The notes below the pieces were generated by a model. It was not told where the DNA came from. It did not search any database and saw nothing but the letters and a program-made list of their open reading frames with translations. Below are positions 9,749 to 19,821 of a stretch of 64,000 nt of DNA, one piece after another. A program made the position numbers and the translations under genes. This stretch comes from Bradyrhizobium elkanii USDA 76. GTDB lineage: Bacteria > Pseudomonadota > Alphaproteobacteria > Rhizobiales > Xanthobacteraceae. Numbering within the stretch: position 1 is the stretch's first letter; each line of letters begins with the position of its first letter. The stretch covers positions 4,766,001 to 4,830,000 of the forward strand of contig NZ_CP066356.1 of the NCBI RefSeq assembly GCF_023278185.1, written 5' to 3'.

Positions 9749-11245
9749 ATGGGTGTGACCCAGCCCGTGTCCGTGATGGTGCCTGGAGGCCGGTTCGGCC
9801 TCGCCGTCCGCGCGCGCCGGCTCGCGGGACGCTCGCTCGTTGCGCTCGGCCTGGCCGTTGGTTCTGCCGGCTGCATTCTGACCCAGGACATCCCTGATCC
9901 GGCGCTCGACGTGCCACAGGGCTACAAGGCCGCGCGGCTCGGCCGGCCGGGCGATGCGCTTCCGACGCTCGATTGGTGGCGGGGCTTCCGCTCCAGGGAG
10001 CTGACGCAGCTGATGGAGGAGGCGCAGACCGTCAACCTCGACATCGCGGCTGCGGTTGCACGCTTCCGCCAGGCCGACGCGCTGGCGCGGCAGGCCGGCG
10101 CGGCGCTGCTGCCGACCCTCAATCTCAACGGATCGGAAACCTACTCGCGCACCTCCGGCTCCAGCGCCAGCGGCCTCACCAATGGCGGGCGCGAGGTGGT
10201 GAACTACAACGCCTCGCTGAGCGCCAGCTATCAGCTCGACTTCTGGGGCCAGAACCGCGACGCCGCGCAGGCGGCGGAGGAGACCGCCGTCGCCAACCGG
10301 TTCGACCGCGAGGTGGTGGCGCTGACCGCGCTGGCGAGCGTCGCCAATGCTTATTTCACCGTGCTGGCGACGCAGGACCGGCTTCGCACCGCGCAGAGCA
10401 ACATCGCCAGCGCCGAGCGCATCCTCAATGCGATCAAGGAGCGCTTCAAGGCCGGCACCGGCTCCGATCTCGACGTCGCGCAGCAGGAGAGCGTGCTCGC
10501 CAACCAGCGCGCGCTGGTGCCGCCGCTGCGGCAGACGCTCGCCCAGAATATCAACGCGCTCGCGGTGCTGGTGTCGCGGCCGCCGGAAAGCGTGCGCGTC
10601 TCCGGCGGCTCGCTCAACGCCGTTGCGATCCCGCGCGTCACGCCGGGCCTGCCGTCTGAATTGCTGACCCAGCGTCCCGATATCCGCCGGCAGGAAGCGC
10701 AGCTCTCATCCGCCACCGCCAATGTCGGCAGCGCGCGGGCGCAGTTCTTCCCGAGCATCCAGCTGACCGGAACGGGCGGCTACCAGAGCCAGGCGCTGGT
10801 CTCGCTGTTCCAGCCGCATGCCGCCTTTTTCAACTTGGTCGGCAGCATGACCCAGCCGATTTTCGACGGCGGCCGGATCCTCGGCAATTTCGAATACACC
10901 AAGGCGAAGCAGGACGAGTTGCTGCAGACCTACCGCAAGACGGTGGTGCAGTCGTTCACCGACGTCGACAACGCGCTGGTCGCGATCCGCGAGACCACGC
11001 GGCGACTGCAGCTGCAGCGGGACGTGCTGTCGTCGTCGCGGCGCGCCTTCGACCTCGCCGAGCAGCAGCTCAAGGCCGGCACCGCCGATATCGTAACTGT
11101 GCTAAACACGCAGCTGACTTTGTTCCAGGCGGAAGATGCCTATTCGCAGGCCCAACTGGCCCGGCTATTGGCGATCGTGAGCCTGTATCAGGCCTTGGGG
11201 GGCGGCTGGGAACCGAAGATGGAAAGACCGGTCGATGCTCTTTAA
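9749..11245 (+). CDS. RND efflux system outer-membrane lipoprotein (NodT/OprM family)
   Basis: A 498-aa TolC-like outer-membrane channel. A lipoprotein signal ends in the lipobox VGSAGC with the acylated Cys at residue 42, followed by ILTQDIPDPALDVPQGYK. Two OEP repeats follow, with the NodT-family stretches TLDWWRGFRSRELTQLMEEA and LPSELLTQRPDIRRQEAQL. An alternative ATG at 9776 would give a more usual signal length (Cys at 33). First gene of a four-gene operon with overlap into the adaptor gene. Exports substrates delivered by the two RND pumps downstream; substrate not predictable. Confidence 0.9.
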   Translation: MGVTQPVSVMVPGGRFGLAVRARRLAGRSLVALGLAVGSAGCILTQDIPDPALDVPQGYKAARLGRPGDALPTLDWWRGFRSRELTQLMEEAQTVNLDIAAAVARFRQADALARQAGAALLPTLNLNGSETYSRTSGSSASGLTNGGREVVNYNASLSASYQLDFWGQNRDAAQAAEETAVANRFDREVVALTALASVANAYFTVLATQDRLRTAQSNIASAERILNAIKERFKAGTGSDLDVAQQESVLANQRALVPPLRQTLAQNINALAVLVSRPPESVRVSGGSLNAVAIPRVTPGLPSELLTQRPDIRRQEAQLSSATANVGSARAQFFPSIQLTGTGGYQSQALVSLFQPHAAFFNLVGSMTQPIFDGGRILGNFEYTKAKQDELLQTYRKTVVQSFTDVDNALVAIRETTRRLQLQRDVLSSSRRAFDLAEQQLKAGTADIVTVLNTQLTLFQAEDAYSQAQLARLLAIVSLYQALGGGWEPKMERPVDAL

Positions 11246-12692
11246 GCCCGACTCGACGGACGACGAGAAACGCACGGCGCCGCGCAAGCGGAGCCTTCTC
11301 TCGCGCCTGCTCGGGCGCATGGTGTCCCTGCTGATCACGCTCGTGATTCTGGGCGGGCTCGGCTATCTCGGCTGGCTCGCCTTCCAGCCCAAGCAAAATG
11401 GAGGCGGCGGGCGCGGCGCGGGCGGGCGGCCCGACCTGCCGGTGCCGGTGCTTGCGGCCACGCCGCATGTGCAGGACGTGCCGGTCTATCTCGACGGCGT
11501 CGGCTCAGTGAGGGCGTTGAACACGGTTACCGTGCGTTCCCAGGTCGACGGCAAGCTGATCGCGGTGAATTTCGTCGAGGGGCAGGACGTCAAGAAGGGT
11601 GACGTGCTCGGCGAGATCGATCCTGCGATCTATCAGGCGCAATACGACCAGGCGGTGGCCACGAAGGCCAAGGACGAAGCGCTGCTCGCCAATCAGAAGA
11701 TAGACCTTGCCCGCTACGAGCAGCTCGCCGCCAGCAACGCGGGCTCCAAGCAGCAGGCCGATACACAACGCGCGCTGGTGGCGCAGCAGCAGGCCATCAT
11801 CAAGGCCGATCAGGCCCAGATCGACAACATGCGAGCCACGCTGGGCTACACCAAGATCGTGGCGCCGATCTCCGGGCGCGCCGGCTTGCGCCAGGTCGAC
11901 CAAGGCAACATCATCCACGCCTCCGACACCACCGGGCTCGTGATCCTGACCCAGCTGCAGCCGATCGCCGTGTGGTTCAGCCTGCCGCAGCAGCAGATCA
12001 TGCGCGTCAACGCCGCGGCGGCGAAGGGCCAGCTCGCGGTCGATGTGTTCGGCAATGACGGCGTCACCGTGATCGATACCGGCAAGCTGACCGGCATCGA
12101 CAACCAGGTCGATCCGACCACCGGCACGCTGAAGCTGAAGGCCGAATTCCCCAACACCAGCTACCAGCTCTGGCCCGGCCAGTTCGTCAATGTGCGGCTC
12201 AAGGTCGAGACCCTGCCGCAGGCGATCGTGGTGCCGACCTCGGCGGTACAGCGCGGTCCGGCCGGCACCTTCAGCTACGTGATCGGCGAGGGCGACATCG
12301 TCACCGCCAAGCCGGTCACGGTCACCCAGCAGAACGAGCATGAGGCCGTCATCGCCAGCGGCCTGACCACGTCGGACCGGGTCGTGACGACGGGCTTTGC
12401 CAATCTCGCCGATGGCGCGAAGGTCGTGGTCGGCAAGGATGACGGGCCGCCGGCCGCCGATCTCGCGCCGCGCAAGCGCAGCCGCAACCCTGACGGCAAG
12501 CGCGGGGCGCAAGGCGCTGGTCAAGGCGAAGGGCAGGGCAAGGACGGCAAGAAGGACTGGCAAGGCAAGGACGGCGAGCATCGCGGCCGGCACGAACATA
12601 GCGAAGGCGATCAGAAGGGGCAGACCGGACCGGCGCCCGCGCCGGCAGCAGGGGGCGAACAGTCGGGCGGCGCGCCGAAGGCGCAGCCATGA
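11235..12692 (+). CDS. RND efflux periplasmic adaptor (MdtA-like, HlyD/MFP family)
   Basis: A 485-aa membrane-fusion protein. It has an N-terminal anchor helix (about 22-50), a lipoyl/barrel-sandwich half (VRSQVDGKLIAVNFVEGQDV), an alpha-helical hairpin (about 130-200, Gln/Ala-rich), the second lipoyl half (TLGYTKIVAPISGRAGLRQV) and a beta-barrel (LWPGQFVNVRLKVETLPQAI). The start overlaps the upstream gene by 11 nt. Odd feature: the last ~75 residues are a low-complexity Gly/Lys/Asp/Gln-rich tail, predicted to be disordered and absent from MdtA of enterobacteria. Confidence 0.9.
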   Translation: MLFKPDSTDDEKRTAPRKRSLLSRLLGRMVSLLITLVILGGLGYLGWLAFQPKQNGGGGRGAGGRPDLPVPVLAATPHVQDVPVYLDGVGSVRALNTVTVRSQVDGKLIAVNFVEGQDVKKGDVLGEIDPAIYQAQYDQAVATKAKDEALLANQKIDLARYEQLAASNAGSKQQADTQRALVAQQQAIIKADQAQIDNMRATLGYTKIVAPISGRAGLRQVDQGNIIHASDTTGLVILTQLQPIAVWFSLPQQQIMRVNAAAAKGQLAVDVFGNDGVTVIDTGKLTGIDNQVDPTTGTLKLKAEFPNTSYQLWPGQFVNVRLKVETLPQAIVVPTSAVQRGPAGTFSYVIGEGDIVTAKPVTVTQQNEHEAVIASGLTTSDRVVTTGFANLADGAKVVVGKDDGPPAADLAPRKRSRNPDGKRGAQGAGQGEGQGKDGKKDWQGKDGEHRGRHEHSEGDQKGQTGPAPAPAAGGEQSGGAPKAQP

Positions 12693-12740
12693 CCGGCATC
12701 CAGACTTCGTAATGTCCGTTCTTACAGCGAGCACGCAGCC

Positions 12741-15700
12741 ATGAGCGTCTCCGAACCGTTCATCCGCCGGCCGATCGCCACCTCGCTGCTCGGCATCGCC
12801 CTGATGATCGGCGGTGCGCTCGGCTATTGGGCGCTGCCGGTCTCGGCGCTGCCGCAGGTCGACTTCCCGACCGTGCAGGTGACGACGCAACTGCCCGGCG
12901 CGAGCCCCGACGTGGTGGCCTCGCTGATCACGGCGCCACTGGAGCGGCAACTCGGGCAGATCCCGTCACTGTCGTCGATGAACTCGACGAGCTCGTTCGG
13001 CGTCAGCCAGATCTCGCTGCAGTTCGACCTCAACCGCGACATCGACGGCGCCACGCAGGATGTGCAGGCCGCGATCAACGCCGCCGCCGGCATCTTGCCG
13101 AAGACGCTGCCGTATCCGCCGGTCTACGCCAAGGTGAACCCGGCGGACGCGCCGGTCATGACGCTCGCGCTGACCTCGGAGACGATCTCGCTGCGGGCGA
13201 TGAGCGATCTCGCCGACACCATCCTCGGCCAACGGCTGAGCCAGATTTCCGGCGTCGGCCGGGTCTCGATCCTCGGCGGCCTGAAGCCGGCGGTGCGCGT
13301 GCAGGCCGATCTGGCCCGGCTTGCGGCCTATGGCATTGCGATGGAGGATCTGCGCAACGCGATCGCCGGCGCCAACGTGTCTGGGCCGAAGGGATCGCTC
13401 GACGGCGCCCAGCAATCCTACACCATCGCCGCCAACGACCAGATCGCCGCCGCCGACGCCTACCGGCCGATCATCATCGCCTATCGCAACGGCTCGCCGG
13501 TCACGATCGGCGACGTTGCCCAGATCGTCGATGGGCTGGAGAACGACCGCACCGGCGGCTGGTACCAGGGCACGCCGGCCGTCATCATCGACATCCAGCG
13601 CCAGCCGGGCGCCAATGTCATCGACGTCGTCAAGCAGATCCGCGGCGAAATCCCGCGGCTGCAGCGGGCGGTCCCGGCCGGCGTCAAGCTGACCATCGTC
13701 TCCGACCGTACCGTGACGATTCGCGCCTCGGTGCGCGACGTGCAGTTCACGCTGATCCTGAGTGTCGTGCTGGTGACACTGGTGGTGCTCCTGTTCCTGC
13801 GGTCGCTGCGCGCGACCCTGATCGCCGGCGTCGCGCTGCCGCTGTCGCTGATCACGAGCTTCGGCATCATGTATTTCGCGGGCTTCAGCCTCGACAACCT
13901 GTCGCTGATGGCGCTGACCATCGGAACCGGGTTTGTGGTCGACGACGCCATCGTCATGATCGAGAACATCGTCCGCCACATGGAAGGCGGCGAGACGGTG
14001 ATGGAGGCCTCGCTGAAGGGTGCCAGCGAGATCGGCTTCACCGTGATCTCGCTGACGGTGTCGCTGATCGCGGTGTTCATCCCGCTGCTGTTCATGTCCG
14101 GCCTGGTTGGTCGCATGTTCCGCGAATTCGCGCTCACCTTGACGATCGCGGTGGTGACCTCGGCGATCGTCTCGCTGACGCTGACGCCGATGATGTGCTC
14201 GCGGCTGCTCAAGAACATCCATGAGGAGATGGCGGTCCCGGGCCTGGCCGCGGTCAGCCGTTTCATCGACCGCATGGTGGAGTTCTACCATCGAACGCTG
14301 CTCTGGGTGCTGCGGCGCCAGCGCGCGACGCTGCTGGTGACGTTCGCGACCATCGCGTTGACGCTGATCATGTATGTGTTGGCGCCGAAGGGTTTTCTGC
14401 CGCTGCAGGACACCTCGTCGATCACGGCGGTGACCGAGGCCGGACCCGACGTCTCGTTCGCCGAGATGCAGCGGCGTCAGAGCGCGGTCTCAAACATCAT
14501 CAAGGCCGATCCTGATGTGGTTGGCGTGGTCTCGGTGATCGGCTCGGGCTCGGTCAATCCGACCACCAATGTCGGCCGTCTGGTGATGACGCTGAAGCCG
14601 CTCGACGAGCGGCGCGAGGGCGTCGTCAAGGTGATCGAGCGCCTCAAGCAGAAAGTCGCGGCGGTGCCCGGCATGACGGTGTACTTCCAGCCGGTGCAGG
14701 ACGTGCAGATCTCGACCCAGTCGAGCCGCTCGCAATACCAGTACACGCTCACCGCGACCGACGCCGCCGAGGTCTCGCAATGGGCGCAAAAGCTCGTCGC
14801 CGAGATGCGGCGCGACCCGATCTTCCGCGATGTCTCCTCGGAGGCGCAGGAGGGTGGCCTGCGCGCGGCGCTCGACGTCAACCGCCAGCGTGCCGGCCAG
14901 CTCGGCGTCAGTCTGCAGGGCGTCACCGACACGCTGAACGATGCCTTCGCGCAGCGGCAGATCTCGACGATCTACGGCCAGGCCAACCAGTACCGCGTCG
15001 TGCTCGAAGCGCTGCCGATGTATCAGCGCGACCCGTCGATCCTCGACAAGCTCTATCTGCCCGGCGCCAACGGCGCGCAGGTGCCGCTGTCGGCGGTGGC
15101 GACGCTGGTCCGGACCACGGCGCCGCTCGCGATCTCGCACCAGGCGCAATTCCCGTCGGTCTCGCTCAGCTTCAACCTGGCGCCGGGCGAGGCGCTGGGC
15201 GACGCGGTCGCGGCCGTAAAAGCCATCGAGAGCAGGATCGGGATGCCCGGCAGCATCGTCGGGATCTATTCCGGCGACGCCGCCGAATTCGCGCGCTCGC
15301 TCGCCGGGCAGCCCTGGCTGATCCTGGCGGCGATCATCACGATCTACATCGTGCTCGGCGTGCTCTATGAGAGCTACATCCACCCGATCACCATCCTGTC
15401 GACGCTGCCTTCAGCCGGCGTCGGCGCCATCCTCGCCTTGATGCTGTGCGGGCAGGACCTCTCGGTGATCGGCCTGATCGGCATCATCCTGTTGATGGGC
15501 ATCGTCAAGAAGAACGCGATCATGATGATCGACTTCGCGCTGGAGGCCGAGCGTCACCAGGGCATGTCGTCCTATGACGCCATCGTGCAGGCCTGCCTGC
15601 TGCGCTTCCGCCCGATCATGATGACGACGCTGGCGGCGCTGTTCGGCGCGCTGCCGCTCGCGATCGAAAGCGGCACCGGCGCCGAACTGCGCTTCCCGCT

Positions 15701-15869
15701 CGGCATTTCGATCATCGGCGGCCTGCTGCTGAGCCAGTTGCTGACGCTCTACACCACGCCGGTGATCTATCTGGCGCTCGACCGCCTCAACCGCCGGATC
15801 GAGCGGGCCGTGCCGGAGCCGGGTCCCAGCGGCCCGCCGATCGCGGGCGCCACCGAGGGCATGCAGTGA
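12741..15869 (+). CDS. RND multidrug efflux permease, MdtB-like
   Basis: A 1042-aa inner-membrane proton-driven pump of the HAE-RND type. It opens with the conserved SVSEPFIRRPIATSLLGIAL. Twelve membrane segments and two large periplasmic loops are apparent. The TM4 proton-relay sequence GFVVDDAIVMIEN and the second-half LLMGIVKKNAIMMIDFALEA are intact. It overlaps the next gene by 4 nt. Tandem MdtB/MdtC-like pumps typically form mixed trimers, and this pair is arranged the same way. Confidence 0.9.
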   Translation: MSVSEPFIRRPIATSLLGIALMIGGALGYWALPVSALPQVDFPTVQVTTQLPGASPDVVASLITAPLERQLGQIPSLSSMNSTSSFGVSQISLQFDLNRDIDGATQDVQAAINAAAGILPKTLPYPPVYAKVNPADAPVMTLALTSETISLRAMSDLADTILGQRLSQISGVGRVSILGGLKPAVRVQADLARLAAYGIAMEDLRNAIAGANVSGPKGSLDGAQQSYTIAANDQIAAADAYRPIIIAYRNGSPVTIGDVAQIVDGLENDRTGGWYQGTPAVIIDIQRQPGANVIDVVKQIRGEIPRLQRAVPAGVKLTIVSDRTVTIRASVRDVQFTLILSVVLVTLVVLLFLRSLRATLIAGVALPLSLITSFGIMYFAGFSLDNLSLMALTIGTGFVVDDAIVMIENIVRHMEGGETVMEASLKGASEIGFTVISLTVSLIAVFIPLLFMSGLVGRMFREFALTLTIAVVTSAIVSLTLTPMMCSRLLKNIHEEMAVPGLAAVSRFIDRMVEFYHRTLLWVLRRQRATLLVTFATIALTLIMYVLAPKGFLPLQDTSSITAVTEAGPDVSFAEMQRRQSAVSNIIKADPDVVGVVSVIGSGSVNPTTNVGRLVMTLKPLDERREGVVKVIERLKQKVAAVPGMTVYFQPVQDVQISTQSSRSQYQYTLTATDAAEVSQWAQKLVAEMRRDPIFRDVSSEAQEGGLRAALDVNRQRAGQLGVSLQGVTDTLNDAFAQRQISTIYGQANQYRVVLEALPMYQRDPSILDKLYLPGANGAQVPLSAVATLVRTTAPLAISHQAQFPSVSLSFNLAPGEALGDAVAAVKAIESRIGMPGSIVGIYSGDAAEFARSLAGQPWLILAAIITIYIVLGVLYESYIHPITILSTLPSAGVGAILALMLCGQDLSVIGLIGIILLMGIVKKNAIMMIDFALEAERHQGMSSYDAIVQACLLRFRPIMMTTLAALFGALPLAIESGTGAELRFPLGISIIGGLLLSQLLTLYTTPVIYLALDRLNRRIERAVPEPGPSGPPIAGATEGMQ

Positions 15870-18800
15870 TCTCGATCTCGGAGCCCTTCATCCGCCGGCC
15901 GGTGGGCACCACCCTGCTTGCGATCGGGCTGTTCCTGGTCGGGATCGTCGCCTACCATTTCCTGCCGGTGTCGTCGGTCCCGAATGTCGATTTCCCGACC
16001 ATCCGGGTGTCGGCGAGCCGGCCGGGGGCCGATCCCTCGGTGATGGCCGCGACCGTTGCCGCACCGCTGGAGCGCAAGCTCGGCACTATTTCGGGCGTCG
16101 ACCAGATCACCTCGACGAGCTCGCTCGGCACCACCAGCATCCAGGTGCAGTTCTCGATCGGCCGCAACATCGACCGCGCCGCGCGCGACGTGCAGGCCGC
16201 GATCAACGCCTCGCTCGCCGATTTGCCGAGCGACCTGCCGTCGCTGCCCAGGTTCCGCAAGGCCAACCCGGCCGCGTCGCCGGTATTCGTGCTGGCGCTG
16301 ACCTCGAAGACGATCTCGACCAGCGCGATGTACGACGTCGCCGACACGGTGCTGGCGCAGCGCATCTCGCAGGTGCCGGGAGTGGGCGAGGTGACCGTCA
16401 GCGGCGCCGACCAGCCGGCGGTGCGCATCGCGCTCAACCCGGTGTCGCTGGCGAACGCCGGAATCGCGACCGACGACGTCCGGCTCGCGATCATCAATGC
16501 CAACCCGCTGGGGCCGGTCGGCATCTTCAATGGCGGCCGGCTGAGCGAGACGCTCTCGATCAACAAGCAGATGCGCACCGCGGCCGAATTCCGCGACGTC
16601 GTCATCAAGAGCTCGAACGGCAATTACGTCCGCCTCGCCGACGTCGCCGAGGTCGAGGATTCCGTGCGCAACTCGCGCTCGATCGCCTGGTTCAACAAGC
16701 AGCCGGCGGTGCTGATCCAGATCACCAAGCAGGGCGACGCCAACGTCATCGACACCGTCGACGGCGTTCGCAGGATGCTGCCGGAACTGAAGAAATGGAT
16801 TCCGGCGGGCGTCGAGATCTCGACCCTGGTCGATCGCACCGGAACGATCCGCGCCAGCGTCGAGGACATGCAGTTCACGCTGCTGGCGACCGCTGTGCTT
16901 GTGATGATCGTGGTGTTCGTGTTCCTGCGCCGGGTGGTGCCGACGATCGCCGCCGGCGTGTCGGTGCCGCTGGCGCTGGCCGGCACCTGCGCCGGGATGT
17001 GGCTCGCCGGCTTCTCGATCGACAATCTGTCGCTGATGGCGCTGGCGATCTCCGTCGGCTTCGTGGTCGACGACGCCATCGTGATGATCGAGAACATGTA
17101 CCGCAATCTCGAGCAGGGCATGGCGCCGTATCCGGCCGCGGTCGAAGGCGCCAAGCAGATCGGCTTCACGGTGCTGTCGATCTCGCTGTCGCTGATCGCG
17201 GCCTTCACGCCGCTGATCTTCATGGATGGCATCGTCGGGCGGCTGCTGCGCGAATTCTCGCTGACGCTGGTGTTCGCGATCGCGGTCTCGACCGTGGTGT
17301 CGCTGACCATCACGCCGATGATCTGCGCGCATTACATCAGGGAGGCGACCTCGGATCACGCCACCTGGTACGACCGCGTCATCGAAGGCACGCTGTCCCG
17401 TGTCGTGGCGTTCTACGCATCGACGCTGCGGATCGTGCTCGGCTATCCCTTCCTGACCCTGGTGGTGTTCTTCGCCACCGTCGCGCTGACGGTGACGCTC
17501 TACATCAAGACGCCGAAGGGCTATTTTCCGACCGACGACAGCGGCTTTGTGATCGGCTCGACGCGGGCGTCGGCGGATATCTCGTTCCAGGCGATGCTTC
17601 AGCTGCAGCAGCGGCTCGCCGACATCGTGATGGCCGACCCCGCGGTCGCCGGCATCGGCTCGTCGGTCGGCTCCGGCGGCGGTCCGGGCGGCGCCACCTC
17701 CAACCGCGGCACCATGTTCATCAGCCTGAAGCCGCCGGAGGAGCGGGGCGGCCTGTCGACCGCGCAGGTGATCGACCGGCTGCGCCGCAACCTGTTCATG
17801 GTGCCGGGCATCCGCCTGTTCATGTTCGCCGCCCAGGACATCCGCACCGGCGGCCGGCAGAGCGATTCCGACTACCAGTACACGCTCGCCTCGACCGACC
17901 TCGAGCTGTTGCAGAAATGGGCGCCGATCGTGGCCAAGCGCATGGAGACGGTGGAGGGAATCACGGACGTCTCCTCCGACCGCGATCCCGGTGGCCTGCA
18001 GCTCAACCTCGTGATCGACCGCAAGACCGCCTCCAGCCTCGGCGTCCGCGTGCAGGACATCGACAACGCGCTCAACAATGCCTTCTCGCAGCGGCAGATC
18101 TCGTACATCTACACCCAGCGCAACCAGTACGTGGTGGTGCTCGAGATCGATCCGAAATTCCAGAGCGATCCGTCGAACCTCGAGCGCATCTATGTTGCCG
18201 GCGCCAATGACGTGCAGGTGCCGCTGTCGGCGCTGGTGCACTACCAGCGCGGCCTGTCGGCGCTCGCCGTCTATCACTCCGGCGGCTTCCCCTCGACCAC
18301 GGTGTCGTTCAACCTGCTGCCGGACGTGCCGCTGGAGGTCGCGACGACGAACATCCAGCAGGCGGTCGACGAGCTGCACATGCCCGAGGGCATTCGCGGC
18401 AGCTTCGACGGCAATGCCGGCGATTTCAACAAGACCAGCGGGCGGCAGCCGCTGCTGATCCTCGGCGCGCTGGTCGCGATGTATATCGTGCTCGGCGTGC
18501 TCTATGAGAGCCTGGCGCATCCGATCACGATCATCTCGACGCTGCCGTCGGCCGGCCTCGGCGCCTTGCTCGCCTTGCAGGTGACCAACACGCCGCTGAC
18601 GGTGATCGCCTTCGTCGGCATCATCCTCTTGATCGGCATCGTCAAGAAGAACGGCATCATGATGGTCGACTTCGCGCTCGAAGCCGAGCGGCATCAGGGC
18701 CTGTCGTCGCGGGACGCGATCTTCGAGGCCTGCCGCGCGCGCTTCCGTCCCATCCTGATGACGACGATGGCCGCGCTGTTCGCCGGCATTCCGCTGGTCA

Positions 18801-18970
18801 TTGCGACCGGCCCGGGCACCGAGCTGCGCCGGCCGCTCGGCATCACCATCATCGGCGGCCTGTTCGTGTCGCAGATCCTGACGCTCTACACCACCCCGGT
18901 GATCTATCTGCTGATCGACCGGCTGCGCCAGCGCCGCGAGCCGTCAGGCGTGCACGCACCCGCGGAATAG
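15866..18970 (+). CDS. RND multidrug efflux permease, MdtC-like
   Basis: A 1034-aa second RND pump starting with GTG at 15866, overlapping the preceding TGA (GTGA). It opens ISISEPFIRRPVGTTLLAIG. The TM4 relay GFVVDDAIVMIENMYRN and the LLIGIVKKNGIMMVDFALEA motif are present. It is clearly paralogous to the upstream pump, with the same domain plan throughout, and probably forms a heterotrimer with it. No TetR, BaeSR-like or other local regulator adjoins the operon. Confidence 0.9.
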   Translation: MISISEPFIRRPVGTTLLAIGLFLVGIVAYHFLPVSSVPNVDFPTIRVSASRPGADPSVMAATVAAPLERKLGTISGVDQITSTSSLGTTSIQVQFSIGRNIDRAARDVQAAINASLADLPSDLPSLPRFRKANPAASPVFVLALTSKTISTSAMYDVADTVLAQRISQVPGVGEVTVSGADQPAVRIALNPVSLANAGIATDDVRLAIINANPLGPVGIFNGGRLSETLSINKQMRTAAEFRDVVIKSSNGNYVRLADVAEVEDSVRNSRSIAWFNKQPAVLIQITKQGDANVIDTVDGVRRMLPELKKWIPAGVEISTLVDRTGTIRASVEDMQFTLLATAVLVMIVVFVFLRRVVPTIAAGVSVPLALAGTCAGMWLAGFSIDNLSLMALAISVGFVVDDAIVMIENMYRNLEQGMAPYPAAVEGAKQIGFTVLSISLSLIAAFTPLIFMDGIVGRLLREFSLTLVFAIAVSTVVSLTITPMICAHYIREATSDHATWYDRVIEGTLSRVVAFYASTLRIVLGYPFLTLVVFFATVALTVTLYIKTPKGYFPTDDSGFVIGSTRASADISFQAMLQLQQRLADIVMADPAVAGIGSSVGSGGGPGGATSNRGTMFISLKPPEERGGLSTAQVIDRLRRNLFMVPGIRLFMFAAQDIRTGGRQSDSDYQYTLASTDLELLQKWAPIVAKRMETVEGITDVSSDRDPGGLQLNLVIDRKTASSLGVRVQDIDNALNNAFSQRQISYIYTQRNQYVVVLEIDPKFQSDPSNLERIYVAGANDVQVPLSALVHYQRGLSALAVYHSGGFPSTTVSFNLLPDVPLEVATTNIQQAVDELHMPEGIRGSFDGNAGDFNKTSGRQPLLILGALVAMYIVLGVLYESLAHPITIISTLPSAGLGALLALQVTNTPLTVIAFVGIILLIGIVKKNGIMMVDFALEAERHQGLSSRDAIFEACRARFRPILMTTMAALFAGIPLVIATGPGTELRRPLGITIIGGLFVSQILTLYTTPVIYLLIDRLRQRREPSGVHAPAE

Positions 18971-19005
18971 TTTGAATTGCGCGGTTGCAAGCGTATAGCG
19001 GAGCG

Positions 19006-19731
19006 ATGTCCGAACCGACCGAAGCAAAAACCGATATTGTCGCCGAGATCGAGGAGTGCCCGCATTGCGGCAAGCCGCTGCCGCTGTGCATCTGCGACAG
19101 CGTTACGCCGATCGAGAGCCGCATCCAGCTCCTGATCCTGATCCATCCGCAGGAGCAGGACAGGGCGCTCGGCACCGCGCGACTGTTGGCGCGGCATTTC
19201 GAGAACGCCGTGGTCCGGATCGGGCTGTCCTGGCCGAGCCTTGCCAAGGCGCTCGGCCGGCCGGTGCCCGATCCGTCGCGCTGGGCGGTGCTCTATCTTG
19301 GCTCGGCCAAGGTCGAGGATCTCGATACCGATGCCGAGATCGTTGCGATCAACCGCAAGGGCGAACTCGAGCCGCATCAGCGCGCGATCCTCTCCGACAT
19401 CGAGGGCATCGTGCTGCTCGACGGTACCTGGAGTCAGGCCAAGGCGCTGTGGTGGCGCAATGCCTGGATGCTGAAGTGCCAGCGAGTGATTCTCGGGCCG
19501 AAACGGCCCTCGCTCTACGGCCAACTCCGCCGGGAACCGCGCCGCGACGGCCTGGCCACCATCGAGGCGGCCGCGATCCTGCTGGCAGGGCTGGAGAAGC
19601 GGCCGGACATTGCCGCGACGTTGTCAGGTAGTTTCGAGCGCATGCTGGCCAGGTTCCGGGAAGTGCAGGCCAAAATGCCGGAATTGGCGCCAAAACCAAA
19701 GAAGCGGGATTTCCGGAGGCGCCGGCGTTAG
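19006..19731 (+). CDS. DTW-domain protein, tRNA-uridine aminocarboxypropyltransferase (TapT-like)
   Basis: A 241-aa TDD/DTW-superfamily protein, expected to transfer the aminocarboxypropyl group of SAM to uridine in tRNA (acp3U). It has an N-terminal zinc-type Cys cluster, CPHCGKPLPLCIC (C18, C21, C28, C30). LLILIHPQEQDRALGTARLL follows, and the name-giving motif appears here as DGTW (139-142) in place of DxTW. A basic C-terminus follows (KPKKRDFRRRRR). An in-frame TTG at 18985 exists, but ATG 19006 has AGCGGAG at the right distance. It lies 35 nt after the pump operon and may be co-transcribed. Confidence 0.85.
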   Translation: MSEPTEAKTDIVAEIEECPHCGKPLPLCICDSVTPIESRIQLLILIHPQEQDRALGTARLLARHFENAVVRIGLSWPSLAKALGRPVPDPSRWAVLYLGSAKVEDLDTDAEIVAINRKGELEPHQRAILSDIEGIVLLDGTWSQAKALWWRNAWMLKCQRVILGPKRPSLYGQLRREPRRDGLATIEAAAILLAGLEKRPDIAATLSGSFERMLARFREVQAKMPELAPKPKKRDFRRRRR

Positions 19732-19821
19732 CCATCCGGCTTGGCTGCCTATCGGAGCCAACTGGCGGTTGCGGACGGTCTACCAAGCCAAATGCCTTTG
19801 GCGCTGGCGGGGTATTTCTCA

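Noticed and set aside
9159..9917. Reverse open frame upstream of cysK
   Set aside because: Arg/Pro/Ala-rich, no ribosome-binding site, and it overlaps the start of the NodT-type gene.
15767..18694. 975-codon reverse open frame opposite the MdtC-like pump
   Set aside because: Highly charged Arg/Asp/His composition typical of the complement of a GC-rich gene; no start context or family resemblance.
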